Source: Siderastrea radians
Lineage: Eukaryota > Cnidaria > Anthozoa > Scleractinia > Rhizangiidae
Direction: 5' to 3'
Length of the DNA stretch: 64,000 nucleotides
Assembly (NCBI GenBank): GCA_964017195.1
Contig: OZ024894.1
Coordinates: 37,794,865 to 37,858,864 of the forward strand
Notes under the pieces: generated by a model
Told to the model about the DNA's origin: nothing
Seen by the model: only the letters and a program-made list of their open reading frames with translations
Database searches by the model: none
In this document: in pieces, positions 33,957 through 44,482 of the stretch
Numbering within the stretch: position 1 is the stretch's first letter
Layout of the letters: every line of letters starts with the position of its first letter
Program-made: the position numbers and the translations under genes

Positions 33957-34116
33957 AGGGTTGCTTATAAGGCTTGCTGTTGGGACTGCCAAGAGTTCTA
34001 CATAGGTAAAACTAAACGAAGATTGCATGACAGGAAAACGGAGCACTTCAAATCCATTACGAGTTGCAATCACTCATCTGCTATTGCAGACGATGTCACG
34101 TCAACTGGTCATAATA
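33957..34116 (+). pseudogene. PLE GIY-YIG endonuclease fragment
   Basis: Reads RVAYKACCWDCQEFYIGKTK, RRLHDRKTEHFKSITS, HSSAIADDVTSTGHN. C..C..FYIGKT.RRLHDR..EH is the PLE GIY-YIG core. It continues with the downstream D-H-V-T-S-T-G-H-N motif, where the usual ADH is ADD here. Only this 50-residue piece is present. It is part of the 33819-35163 insertion. Confidence 0.8.
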
Positions 34117-34309
34117 ATATATAGATTTAGCCAAGCCTAAAAGCGGAGCCCCCCTTTTTGTTTTGTCTGTTTTTTGCTTTTGTTTTTTGTTTTGTTTTTT
34201 GTTTTGTTTTTGCTGGCAGTTATTAATTTGTGAAAATACTCTCATCCAAGTCGTTTTATTAAAAAAAAAAACGAACAAAGAAAAAAAAAGAAAAAAAATT
34301 TTGCTCTCG

Positions 34310-34370
34310 CTGAGTGTCGAACTCGGCTCGTCGGCGTGAGATGCCGGAAACTAGTCCACTAGGCCATGGG
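34310..34370 (-). repeat. tRNA-like SINE fragment
   Basis: The minus strand has TGGCCTAGTGGACTAG (A-box-like) and GAGTTCGACACTC (B-box-like) about 35 nt apart, followed by an A/T-rich tail on the plus-strand left side. The tRNA fold is incomplete, so a tRNA-derived SINE is more likely than a tRNA gene. Confidence 0.5.
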
Positions 34371-34439
34371 CGTTTGACGTTGTTTCCGTAGTTAATTTTA
34401 ATACTTATTTCTTTCTTCGTGACAAGCTGCCTATCAGTA

Positions 34440-34995
34440 TGAAAATGCTGGTGTTTTTCCTGGCAAAATGTGTTCGAAACGCCGTAAAAACCATGGTTGT
34501 GCACAGAAAAAACCAAAAAGCACTAGCTCTGCTATATTTGGCGTCGAAACCGCTGCGAAAAGCTGCGAACTCAAGCGGTGTGCCGACCGAGTTTGAACAG
34601 AACCGACGAGGCAAATTTGAACTTTTTGCCTGAACTTTATCGCCGAATTTCTTTCGCCTAGATTGAACTTTTCCCCTTCCACCAAAAAGACAACTGAGTG
34701 TTCTTTTGAACTTTTTTTTTCCACTAACAAATTTGTTTTTGACTTTTGTTGTCTTTGCTTGTTTTGCTACAACGCGGGTCAACATGCGATTTCGCGCCGA
34801 AAACACACGAGATTCAGCACAGGGCTTATCCAGTGTAGGAAGTGATTGGTATCCCCGTGGTGCGGACGGACGGACGTATGGACGGATGTACGGACGGACG
34901 GTCACGTGACTACTACGTCGCTACCAAAATTTTTTGGCTTGATAGATTACCAAATTTCCTTAGCAATGGAGCTCCGCTGACGCGCTAGCGCGCTG
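34440..34995. repeat. Dispersed repeat family R1, copy 3
   Basis: Most complete R1 copy: GTGTTTTTCCTGGCAAAATG, AACGCCGTAAAAACCATGG, GCACTAGCTCTGCTATATTT, GGTGTGCCGACCGAGTTTGA, ACCAAAAAGACAACTGAG, a GGACGGACGTATGGACGGAT tandem zone (34864-34900), and the GC-rich end GCTCCGCTGACGCGC. Class unknown. Confidence 0.7.
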
Positions 34996-35279
34996 GCTCC
35001 GCTATGAAATGCGGACCATTTCGAGATTTTGGCAAGAGGACGGTCGGACACCCATTGCAAGATAAAGGAGACTCTGTTGATGAGGGGATTTACAACCTTC
35101 CTAAATGAAAATGTCAGCAGTGAAAAACTTTACCTTTTTTAGTTTGCATGTTTTTCCTTTCATATAGAAGCGTTCTATTTTTAGTTTTTTGTGATGACTT
35201 CATGACGTCAGTCTTTGAGGGATTATGACATCACCTCCACCCTCTCCACCCGTTGCAGAACTCTCTTTCCTATTCTCCT

Positions 35280-36137
35280 CCCGGACGGCGGAAATTGGAA
35301 ATAAAATTTAAACAAGAAATACCAATGGACCACCCCACCTCCAGGTTAACAAAATGTTAGCGCGACGTGACGTATGAATCCGGTATTTTTACGTCGCCTA
35401 ACAAACGAACCGGCTTGATGAAAAGTGTAACTGTGTGACACAATATTTTTTTCTAAAACGTTACAAAATGACGTCATGTTTAAACTCTGATGACTCAGCT
35501 TATCTTATGATCGATTTTATTTATTCTTTATTGTTGATTAGTCGGTTTGGTTCCCTATTCCTGTGCAGGCCACGAGCTCTTGTCTTACGTAAATACGAAA
35601 AGGTGAAATTTGACAAGATAAACGTGTATGTGAATTTTGGCATGGCAGTCGTATAACTTTGACTTGTAATAAAACTGTATCCATTTGAGCGACCACTCTT
35701 AAGACACAGTCTACCGTCAAATCTTTGTTTACAGGATAGCATAATTTGCGATCAGGCCAATTTTTAGCATCGCTCTCATATTCACTTACGTGGGTCGCTC
35801 TCCCACCTGAATGTTTCACCGAGCGAAACGAAAACAGAGCCTGGTCGCAGGTAAAGTCGTAGTGCAAAAGAAAAAAAAATGTTTGTATTTCCCACCATGC
35901 TTGTGTTTATCACTCGGTTCAAGGCCGCCTTGTCGACCTCGTAAAAAAATAAGTCGGTTATTTTGGGGCACCTCGTGGATATGTGATTATTTACCTCGAC
36001 CGTAATAAATCACATATCCGCTTCATTGCCTAAAATGATCCTTACATATCAGTTTACTGTTTATCACTGCCAGTTAGTAAATAGCCGCTACCGGCTCGTG
36101 TACACCATGTGTACCTAGCTATTTTATTCAGGTTTAC
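35280..36137 (-). other. Intron tail before exon b; no accepted exon
   Basis: A good donor (GACCCAC|GTAAGT, 35776) with an upstream acceptor-like CGACCAG gives a 51-nt open, phase 0-0 stretch (ALFSFRSVKHSGGRATH). It lacks VWD character and is not needed, since exons b and c already join in frame. An alternative or cassette exon is possible but unsupported. Confidence 0.3.
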
Positions 36138-36301
36138 CTCTGCAATTTTCCAAATGCTTTTAAATCTCCATGACGTTCTTTCTCATACGTGCACAGTCCT
36201 CCTTCGTCTCTTCGATCCTTGGTCCGAGGAGTGTAAATAGTAACATCAATACCCCAATAATTTCTTTCCAAAATCACCCTTATCCCGGATGGTACTATAA
36301 C
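36138..36301 (-). CDS. VWDE-like gene, exon b (end of VWD domain)
   Basis: This 164-nt exon is too short to show in a long-ORF scan. I found it by looking for the piece missing between 44255 and 21047. The minus strand has acceptor TTTTATTACAG|GTTATAG and donor GCAGAG|GTAAAC, with phase 0 in and phase 2 out. The peptide includes IVPSGIRVILERNYWGIDV and GGLCTYEKE. This corresponds to the VWD segment 'PSG..V......WG..V.....GLCGTF' of VWDE proteins. The usual GLCGTFDG is changed here to GLCTYEKE, so this VWD may lack the classical CG and calcium-site residues. Both junctions preserve frame: KYE|VIV upstream and Q-R(AG|G)-KEPS downstream. Confidence 0.88.
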
Positions 36302-36780
36302 CTGTAATAAAACAAAAATGGTAGGGTGGAGAGATTGGTGCTTATTACAGAGATTTCATTGCAAACGGGCGTCTGTTTTTTTTCATCCTCGGGGACCCAG
36401 GGGCAGATAATCGGGGTGAGAGACATTGTCCATGGGCCAGTACCCCAAAAATGGCCATTTGGTACCAAAAAGAAGGACAAATTTTAACATACATTTTTGA
36501 AAACGTTGTTTTCTCCAGGTTATTTTGGTGCATGATAACCATGCCATATGAGTAGCTTTAAAGGGTTTATCACGTGATAAAGTGACATCATTCAAATTTA
36601 CAAAGTGACCAAATAATGCACAGAGATGACTAATAATAGTCTAATGGAAGCCTGAAAGCGCCATTATGGATAGGCTTTTAGAGTCTAATAATCCCAAGCA
36701 AGGTTTCCAGAGTTAAACTCTACTAAACCTAAGTGTGGCTCTGAACGATTTCCATGGCAACGGATAATATTGCTAAATTA

Positions 36781-37469
36781 AGGGTGCGTTTCTTTGAGAA
36801 AATCCAAATCCGGATTCTGGTATCCAAAAACGGATTTTGCGTTTCTTTACCTAAATCCGAAAATGGATTAATCAGGGATTAGTGATCTGAAGAATCCACA
36901 CTCCGAGTGGATACATCAGATCAAATCTAAATCCGGATTTTTAGGATTCATGATCTGTGCGTTTCTTGGGGAACGGATCCGAAAATAGTACATTTGTCAA
37001 GCGGTCTTCCATGCAAATTTACTGGTCTCGCCATATTTTCTCTCGATCTTGCGTGACAAAACATTTGATCGTGAAAAAGAAAATTCAGGTGATTATTCCG
37101 TTCCGTATATTTGAAAAGTTTTCTCCAAAAGAACAGACAGAAGCATTGACACGTCAGGATAACTTTATTTGTGTACCATTTCTGTAATTCAGGGACCAGA
37201 TTTTGCTAATTGTGAACGCAAATAGCGAGTTCACTTGAACTACTGCAGACACTGTCCTTGTTTATAAATTATTTGTGTTCCATTCTAGTTGAATTCTAGG
37301 GCAGTACGAGAGAAATATCGTTTTAATATATATATTGCGTGCCTCCAGCCTGTCTTGTCATGACAAAATAATCCTTTTTCGGATTTTGCGTTTCTTTGGC
37401 GTCGAAGAATCCATATGATCTCGGATCACAAATCCGTTTTCGGATTCTCCCAAAGAAACGCACCCTAAG
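36781..37469. mobile_element. 'AGGGTGCGTTTCTTTG' MITE, copy with internal insert
   Basis: Starts AGGGTGCGTTTCTTTGAGAA and ends CCCAAAGAAACGCACCCT. Both halves repeat motifs such as TCCGGATTTTTAGGATTCAT and AATCCGTTTTCGGATTCTC. About 400 bp of unrelated sequence (36960-37370) separates the halves, so this may be two partial copies or one with a secondary insertion. Confidence 0.7.
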
Positions 37470-38019
37470 AGAATTTTTCAAAACTCACGACAGAACGAAA
37501 ACGGAAAATGTGGTTGTGGAAGCAAACACAACTTCAAGTTAGAGTTGACATAATTACTTCTGATATTTTGGCAAATAGCTGGTTGAATTAGAAAGGAGCT
37601 ATTTTTAAGAAAAGTTTTACTCCTTAGTATCATCGTCATCATCCTCAAGCAGGATAAGGCCTGAGTTCAAACTCGGGGTGGGAAAAATGATTGATCGATG
37701 ATATCTTCCACTAGATCGCATAGAACAGCATGAAACTTACCTGGAATATTAATATTAACGTCCCCTTTTGCCTTAACATAAATTTTGATCACGTGACAGA
37801 TCACGTGACTAGAATGTAAAAATTTCGAAAAATCACGCGAGTTTTAGTTGTAATGACAAACAAAACAGCGTTTTCGATAGAAATTGGACATATCTAACAT
37901 TCTGCGTTTGAAATGAGTGTCCTCGTTTTTTAAAAGTGAATATGTGAACGTTCAAAAGTGAAATTTTATGAAAGTTCTGGATTGTTATAAATTTAATGAA
38001 CAACACGACGCTCTTGAGT

Positions 38020-38066
38020 TTTACAAACATGTTTCGGCAGATACGTCTGCCATCTTCAGTGTGCAT
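38020..38066 (-). ncRNA. Hammerhead-like motif with strong stem II
   Basis: Minus strand: CTGAAGA (fits CUGANGA), stem II GGCAGA-CGTA-TCTGCC with six perfect pairs, GAAA, then a palindromic ACATGT. Stem I has three pairs (ACA/TGT) beside the core. No PLE frame is adjacent, so it is probably a solo PLE end. Confidence 0.45.
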
Positions 38067-38069
38067 TTG

Positions 38070-39580
38070 AACATAATGTGCAGTAGAATGTAAATAGTGA
38101 AGAAATTACAACTCTATATTAACTTTGGTTTAGTTAATATAAGCAATATACAACGCATTTCTACAGTTTATTGGCTCATTAATCAATAGAAAAACATTCC
38201 AAATGTGAGGCTGGAAATACTTAAACTGCATCTAAGCGTTTTTGTTCGATGTTGCCTCGTAAATCCACTAACAATTCATCAAATAATTGCTATTTTTGGG
38301 AAAAACAGCCACGTGACGTGACGAAAACGCCTCAGTAATGCTCTTAGAATGTTAAGGACGACGATCTTTCTCTACGTGCCAAATTTTGGTTTCATCTGCA
38401 TACTCCAAGCCAAAAATATCGCGAATAAAGAATTCATTCCTGATTACTCCCTTGACCCAGGCCTTAAACTACTTGAGTCTGTGCCATCTAAGAAAAATTC
38501 CTGGATCTGTTTTTCACGTCGGTTACCAAAATCTAGTAACTTGCTCATATCCGTGCACTTCAAGCTATTTGCTGGACAGCTTCAGATCGAACGTTGGCAT
38601 GACCTTGTGCGGAACGAAGACAACAGCTCTAGTATGGGAGGTAAGTACTGGCTCACCATTCATCCAATGAATGTCCAGCTTATTTTCCTCCTAAAACCAG
38701 CCAGAACCGATGGGGGTGGGTATTTCAGGGCAGCTTTGAGGGCTCCGCTTCCAGACTGCCGTTTGGTAGTTTGAACAAGAAGCATGCTTGTATAAGCAGT
38801 CAGCACATGGTGGTAACTGGGTACTTAGTCGATGTTACCTTTCTTAACAAAGAACAACCTGTGCCTGTGCTCATTTGTATTACTTGCTCCTGGTTGAGAG
38901 CTGTACACCTGGCACGTGCACTTCTGGAGTTTATTAAGGGGGGAGACTCTAAACTTCCATACTGTTGCTATGAAAAGTTTCTAACGGTCATATCTTGAAA
39001 ACCCTAACTTCCACAGATAAGGTGTTTGGCCATATTTGCATAATGGGAGACATTTTCAACATTCTCGAGTCACAACCATATTTGGCAGGTCACGTGACCT
39101 TAACAGAAGAAAGCCTAAAACACAAACGGTGTAAAGTTTTAGTTATTAAAAATGATGCCAACATTTAACGATCATTTAAATGCAAAACGTGATGTAACAG
39201 TTTCTTGAAATTTGCATTATTTAAGAAGTTATGACGACAGAATTACATAAATTTATACATTTTCTACTGCAGTTTTTCTGTTATTAACGTCAACAGTAAT
39301 TGCGTTCGTCAGATTGTGAAGGAGGCTGATTTATCTCGGAACCTTAGCTCTTTTCTTCCGAGTTTTAGGAGTTTTTTTGTACTGCGCGGATGGGGACTGG
39401 TACTAGCTACGCGCGGCGCAATGTTGAATTTTAAAATTCAGGTGTTCATCCTCATACATTTCACCAATCTAGGGGCACGAAACTCTGCAAAACAACGTAT
39501 GACAAAATACCTGATCTGTAGTTAAGATTCTCCCCCCCCCCCCCTTAACGAATTCAACTGAAACGACTTTGTCGGCTGAC
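38070..39580. other. Intron stretch with unidentified short frames
   Basis: Plus-strand frames at 38349-38774 (141 codons) and 38386-38670 overlap in different frames. 38771-38998 continues with ISSQHMVVTGYLVDVTFLNK. None matches a family I know, and there are no clear splice or start signals. Most likely non-coding or an old element. Confidence 0.35.
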
Positions 39581-39589
39581 AGACATACG

Positions 39590-40460
39590 GGATATTGCTG
39601 CTAAATGGGTTTTGTCAGTGGCTTAGAAGCATCGCTAGCAAAGATTTGACATCGGCCTCATCTCTTGTAACTCTAGTACTCTGGAGATCGGTGTGCTGGA
39701 AACTTAATTTCTTCAAATCTGACATGTTCTTTATCTCTTTCAATAAGATACTGCAGTATTCGGCAGCCAGATAGTACTTGCGGACTGCTTTTGGTGCCCC
39801 TACCGATTGTGTATCTTTATTGACAGTGTCTTTGCATGCTTGGTCAATGGGAATTTTTCCAAAGGGGTTTCATTTTCCTAACCGGACGGAGAATCCTCTA
39901 GACGCAAGGTATTTCCAGGCTTCTGGTGATCTTCTTCGGGGTGAGACACATTAGAGAGATCTGCAGAAAAGTAGCGAGAAGGGCGATGTCGCAGCTCTTA
40001 CAAGGTCTTCTCTGATTTGCTGAGAAAACAATACGCCAAACAACAAAACAATGGACCCTAGCCCCGAAAACAATAGAGCTGCGTGATACCAAGGTCCAAT
40101 GAAATTAGAGGTTGTTAAGAGCTGCGGGGCTACTCAGCGAGAATGGTTCAGATCATCATATGCGAAACACTAAAGAACCATTTGTCTTTTTGCTGATAGA
40201 TGCCGCTACCAGTCTACCTCTCTTGGTGCTCTCAGCAAATTCAACAGTCTCTGCGATTTCGATATATGACATCCAGAAGCTAGACAGTTTTCAGTTAGTG
40301 AAGAGAAGATGATCCAGGTAGGCGTCACAAAGCGCGATGAACTCTGAGAAAGACGGACTTGTCTTGTAATTCTTTCTGGCATACATCATTTCCTGGAGGC
40401 AGAATGCAGTACACAGTAGAGATAGTAAGCATTAGACTGGATCTGTAGAGCCCCAAATTT
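39590..40460 (-). pseudogene. Decayed ORF of an unidentified multi-copy type
   Basis: The minus strand, read over several frames, gives EMMYARKNYKTSPSFSEFIA, LCDAYLDHLLFTN, KLSSFWMSYIEIAETVEFA, and further on PFGKFPIDQACKDTVNKDTQ, KYYLAAEYCSILLKEIKNMS, LQSTRVTRDEADVKSLLAML. The pieces are collinear and protein-like but broken by stops and a deletion between them. They resemble a protein type I associate with repeated anthozoan ORFs of unknown function. I cannot name a domain. Confidence 0.45.
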
Positions 40461-40739
40461 TCTGTCTTGGAGCCCTGCGTTTTTTAGGCCGGAGCCCTGC
40501 AGCCCGAAACTTCTTTGGGATCCTGGTTAATAAACAATGAAGTTTGATCTGATTCCATAACTTTCTTTCTCCTTTCAGTCTCTCTTATCACGAATTTTTC
40601 ACGTAAAAATCTCGGTTTTTCTTTACTCGTATCTGTTGTCGGGCTGATGATTGAAAGCATCTTCTTTACCACTCATGCTTTAGTTTGAACCTATTACCTG
40701 CATTTGAAACCTTCATTTCAATGAGGCACAGCCAAGATA

Positions 40740-42195
40740 ATTTTTTTTTTGTAATTTGTGCAACAGTTTATTACATTCCTCTTGTCACTATTTTACACAG
40801 GTTTGGTGGCTACTAATAAATTAACAATTTCTTTGGATTACAATTTACAATTTGATTACATCCATTTTACAATAACAAGACTTCACAGTTTACTAATTAT
40901 TTACAGTTATTTGTCAATTACCAATACACATGAGGAAAAATGGGTACACACACAACCGGGAAACGGAAAAGGGGAAAGAAAAAGAAGTATAGACTGAGAT
41001 AACAACAAGGAGCGGATCAAAGGAAAAAAGAGAACTGTACAGAGGCTTAAGTGTGGAGCGGGATTAGAGTTTTAGAAGTAGTCGGGTTACTGCTAGAGAA
41101 GTTTTTCAACTTTAAACTGTAAAGTTAATCTATGAAAAAACTCATAACAATTTACTGATGTTTGTAAGGCTTTGCAGGTGTAAAAGTAATGTTTGACTTG
41201 CAGCAGGAGGAGACTCAATTTTTTCTTTAAGTAAAAAGACAGCTGAAGAGATGTCGGTACTCGATTTAGAATCACATCACAAGGCGAGATGGTCAAAACA
41301 GTGCTCTGGCGATTGTTGAACCACTGTAAAGAGGCGTCTAACAGTTTTAAAAATTCCGGACAATCTAAGAAGGTGTGCTCTATGGAGTCCAACTCATTGC
41401 ACATTTCACATTTTTCATCATTTGCAAATCCAAAGATTTTTAGTTCTTTTTTGGTTACGAGGACACGGTGAAGTAATTTAAAAGAAAACTGCCACAACTT
41501 GTTATCGGAGGTAATTTTATAAGTACTAGCAACAGCAGATTCCCAAGAATTGGCAATGACTGGATGGTTTTCCCCCCAAGAACTAATTGCTGTAGGCACG
41601 CAAGCAGAGCTTTCCATAAACAATTCATAATACTGTTTACAACGAAATTCATCGAAATTGATTAATTTATTTTCCGAGAGAAAGAAGGTGTTCTTCGTTG
41701 AAAGTTTATTCATTTGAGAATCGCCCTGTTCAGCAGATTTCTGTTTAAGAATAATTGGGATTGCTGAGATCATCTGGTAGTACTGTGGAAAATTTGTTAC
41801 GATGTTGTATTTTCCTTAAAATTGATCGAAAGAGAGGAAGTCTCCTGAGTCAGTTAGCAAGTCGTTAATAAAGAAGATCTTTTTGTCATACCAAGGTTTC
41901 CAGAATACTGGCTTCTTGTCAATAAGAATCTCCTTATTGTTCCATAAGATAAAATCTCTTTTAAGAGGGGACTCACACCGACTACGTAGCTCATGAAAAA
42001 ACCGGAGAAGTTCACGGTAAAGGCTAGGAAGTCGGTTATCCAAGTATTTAATGTCATAATTGCACTTAAGGAGAAAAGAAAGACCGCCGTTATGAATTTT
42101 GTCTGGATGACCGATGCAAATAACAGTAGGATCTTCATTTTGTCTTCAGAGGACCTCCCTGAAAACCACTTAATGTGACGGGAGCTTCCTCCATA
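40740..42195 (-). pseudogene. 5'-truncated LINE (RT C-terminal region, zf-RVT)
   Basis: 41093-41773 is a 226-codon open frame on the minus strand: NSWESAVASTYKITSDNKLW, QFSFKLLHRVLVTKKELKIF, CEMCNELDSIEHTFLDCPEF. C-x2-C-x8-H-x4-C is the zf-RVT finger that follows the polymerase in many LINEs. 41816-42190 continues N-terminally (NRLPSLYRELLRFFHELR, ILWNNKEI, FWKPWYDKKIFFINDLL) after a frameshift. A T-run at 40740-40751 on the plus strand is the poly(A) end. RT catalytic motifs are missing because of 5' truncation. Confidence 0.8.
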
Positions 42196-42768
42196 AAGAT
42201 TATTATTATTATACATACGTTGAGCACTCTAAGGTGACTCTCTTGGGAGCGTAGACTTCTTGATATCACGGATACTACCTTTAGCACTGTACTCCAAATT
42301 CCATAAACGTTATTGTTCTGTGGATAATCTTCAACAACCGCTCTCAACAATAGTGACATCAAAGTAGAATATTAAAACGCTTTCTCTGATCTCCTTTTAA
42401 TACTGGGCTTAATAGCACAAATGTTTCCATTCGTGTTTCCTGTTTTCTCTTGTTAAAATAATCATTTTTTATTCATCTCTTGCAAAACAATCGCCAGTGG
42501 ACAGAGGCTGCAAAAAGTGAATTGAATGTTCCACCACAGAATTTCCAGTCACATCAGCAAAATCAAACTGTACCATACAAGATCTCTGATTATGTGACCA
42601 AAACTGGAAATCGACGGTTTTTATCGACTGTGTATTGCTTCATAATCAACACAAGTATAATCACGATAAGCTCCTGACAAAAATATCCTAAGAACACATC
42701 ACTGTTCTCTGTGAACTAACGCTATCTCTTAAATTTTACTGTTTACTGCAACATATTGAATACTACTG

Positions 42769-42822
42769 ATAATAATAATAATAATAATAATAATAATTGT
42801 AATAATAATTATAATAATAATA
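42769..42822. repeat. (AAT)n microsatellite
   Basis: AAT repeats with a few TAATTG interruptions. 42196-42768 and 42823-44254 show no gene. A CCAACATGGTGGCTCC sequence with a GACGG|GTGAGT donor-like site at 43209-43245 (minus) is noted only as a curiosity. Confidence 0.85.
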
Positions 42823-44254
42823 AGCGTGAAATCATTGATAAACGACACGAGTTTAATCACTCCAAAAGTATATGATCAGCGGGAAATCCATCACCCTAAG
42901 TTTTCCGATACATGAACGCCTAAAAATAACGAAAACATAACCGACAGGGCCGAAAGCACGGCAAACATCACATGAACAACACCGAATCTACACAACCGGA
43001 CACAGAAATACTGTAAGCACAGGAATGCACCAAAGTGGTCACATAATCTCTTCGTTGCTATTGCAACCACGAGATAAAAACTGTTGCTGTAAGAGCTCAA
43101 TGTTCAGCTAATTCGCTCTTTTGTGCATTTATCTATTTGCCTAATAGCTAGTTATTCTCCAAAAACAACAGGGCTGTAAAAAACATCCAAACTTAGGACA
43201 TAACAAAGCACTACTCACCCGTCAAGGGAGCCACCATGTTGGATTAAACCCATACGGTCATGCGGATTTCCCATTTTTTTTATTTTTTCATCGTCGTAAC
43301 ATTCCTTCAAAAATAGCCTTTTTAACCAAATCCGATAAAAGAATAAAATTGCCGAAAAACTGCATTCGTCCCATATTTGTAGGAGTTTTATGCACAACCT
43401 CGTTTCCATGCTATATGGGTATTCTGAGAAATTTCAAATTTAAAAAACTACATAAAAGCTACTTTTCTAGAAGGGTTATCATACCAATTTCAAAACACCT
43501 CAGGAAGGACTATCAATTGATAGCACTCACGTTTTGTCCCTCGATTTGGTACCGAAATCTGTTCTGGCCCAGCGTGCAGTTAGGATTTACGTGCGATCCA
43601 CAACACGTCTTTGCGTTTTCTCCAAACTGCACGCTTCTAAAAGTTCACACCTAAGGTGTGATTTTTCACAATACCTCAATCTGATTTTCGTACTTGTTGT
43701 TTTCTCTTTCCTTGAGTATCCTTTCCAAATTTCTCGATTTCTCGGCTTTTTGAGTGCCAGTTTCACTAAAACTTTCTTCGATGGTAGGCCTATTGAACGA
43801 GCGAGCCAGAAAGTTGATTTCAGTATGCACGAGTGCATGACATCTGGGTAAAAGGTTTAGCAAAGTTACACTCTCTATAAGACGTCACGAAAGGAACGGT
43901 GAAATAAGCTGATCGCTGATTGGGCACAAAAAATACAATGCCTCAGAATTTGTGCCTGAATCAGAAGCAAGAACGCAAATGGGTTCTTGAACTAGTCCGT
44001 TTAAGGTAGTCGCCCAGGGGTTTTCCCGCCCGTCTTGTAAACTTTCGCCCGTTTTATCAGTGTCTCTCACCCCGACTATCTGCCCCTGGGTCTCCAAGGA
44101 TGCTTTTTTTTAGGAGAGGTAGGTAAAACGGGGATGGGGCATCCAAGGTAAGCACAGTCTGCATCCTTTCGCTTAGTTGTTGCCAGCCGAATCGAGGTTT
44201 TTATATTGAGTGACGGGGCACCAGGATACTTTAGCAAAACAACAAAACACATAC

Positions 44255-44482
44255 CTCGTATTTGCTATTGCTGCCTTTGATTAATTGCTTCAAAGAAATC
44301 CCCGGTGCCAGGCATTTTGCGCGTGGTATATCAACCATTATAGGGGTGGTATCATCTCGTTTTGTTTTTCTTGGCTCACCGCAGCAGCTAAATTTGATGA
44401 GGTCGTTGTGATCACGGATGATAACTCCACAGTTACATGTTATTGATCCTTCATTATTGCAATCCCATTGCCTCGTTTGGAC
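44255..44482 (-). CDS. VWDE-like gene, exon a (VWD domain, first part seen)
   Basis: This is the most 5' exon I can place of a secreted or surface von Willebrand factor D and EGF protein. The minus strand reads acceptor ...TTTTGAAG, then 76 codons, then donor GAG|GTATGT. It starts and ends in phase 0. The peptide opens VQTRQWDCNNEGSITCNC and carries the motif CGVIIRDHNDLIKFSCC. This matches the Cys-rich middle of VWD domains in VWDE proteins, where a W-x-C..C-x-CG..REHNDV pattern is usual. It joins in frame to 36301-36138. The upstream part with the usual GDPH motif was not found between here and 64000. The family call rests on remembered pattern, not a search. Confidence 0.88.

Larger units (their letters stand above)
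33819..35163. mobile_element. Insertion inside the right arm, with 14-bp direct repeats
   Basis: ATAGAAGCGTTCTA occurs at 33805-33818 and 35164-35177. The left arm of the host palindrome has this site once, so the intervening 1345 bp is a later insertion. Its inner ends are inverted (ATATGAAAGGAAAAACATCC at left, GGATGTTTTT near the right). It carries a PLE endonuclease scrap, a tRNA-like SINE piece and an R1 repeat. Confidence 0.8.
30418..35272. mobile_element. Long inverted-repeat (foldback) element, about 4.9 kb
   Basis: The arms are inverted copies: left AAAGAGTTCTGCAACGGGTG pairs with right CACCCGTTGCAGAACTCTCTT. The match runs inwards to about 31925 (left) and 32405 (right). The loop of about 480 bp is not paired. 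The right arm is interrupted by a 1345-bp insertion. A 74-residue frame appears in both arms (31582-31806 minus, 32481-32744 plus) with a few changes only because the arms mirror each other. 30088-30417, just outside, shows nothing. Confidence 0.8.

Noticed and set aside
35777..35827. 51-nt cassette-like exon
   Set aside because: Phase 0-0 is compatible with nothing between exons b (phase 2 out) and c. The peptide has no VWD features.
37742..37809. Apparent 68-nt exon on the minus strand (TTCTAG acceptor, CCAG|GTAAGT donor)
   Set aside because: It is open in only one frame, which needs phase 2 in and phase 1 out. Exons a and b already join directly in phase 0, so there is no place for it.
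43209..43245. First-exon-like CCAACATGGTGGCTCC with GTGAGT donor
   Set aside because: It lies within an intron of the VWDE gene and no downstream partner exon was found. A single YY1-like ATG context is not enough.
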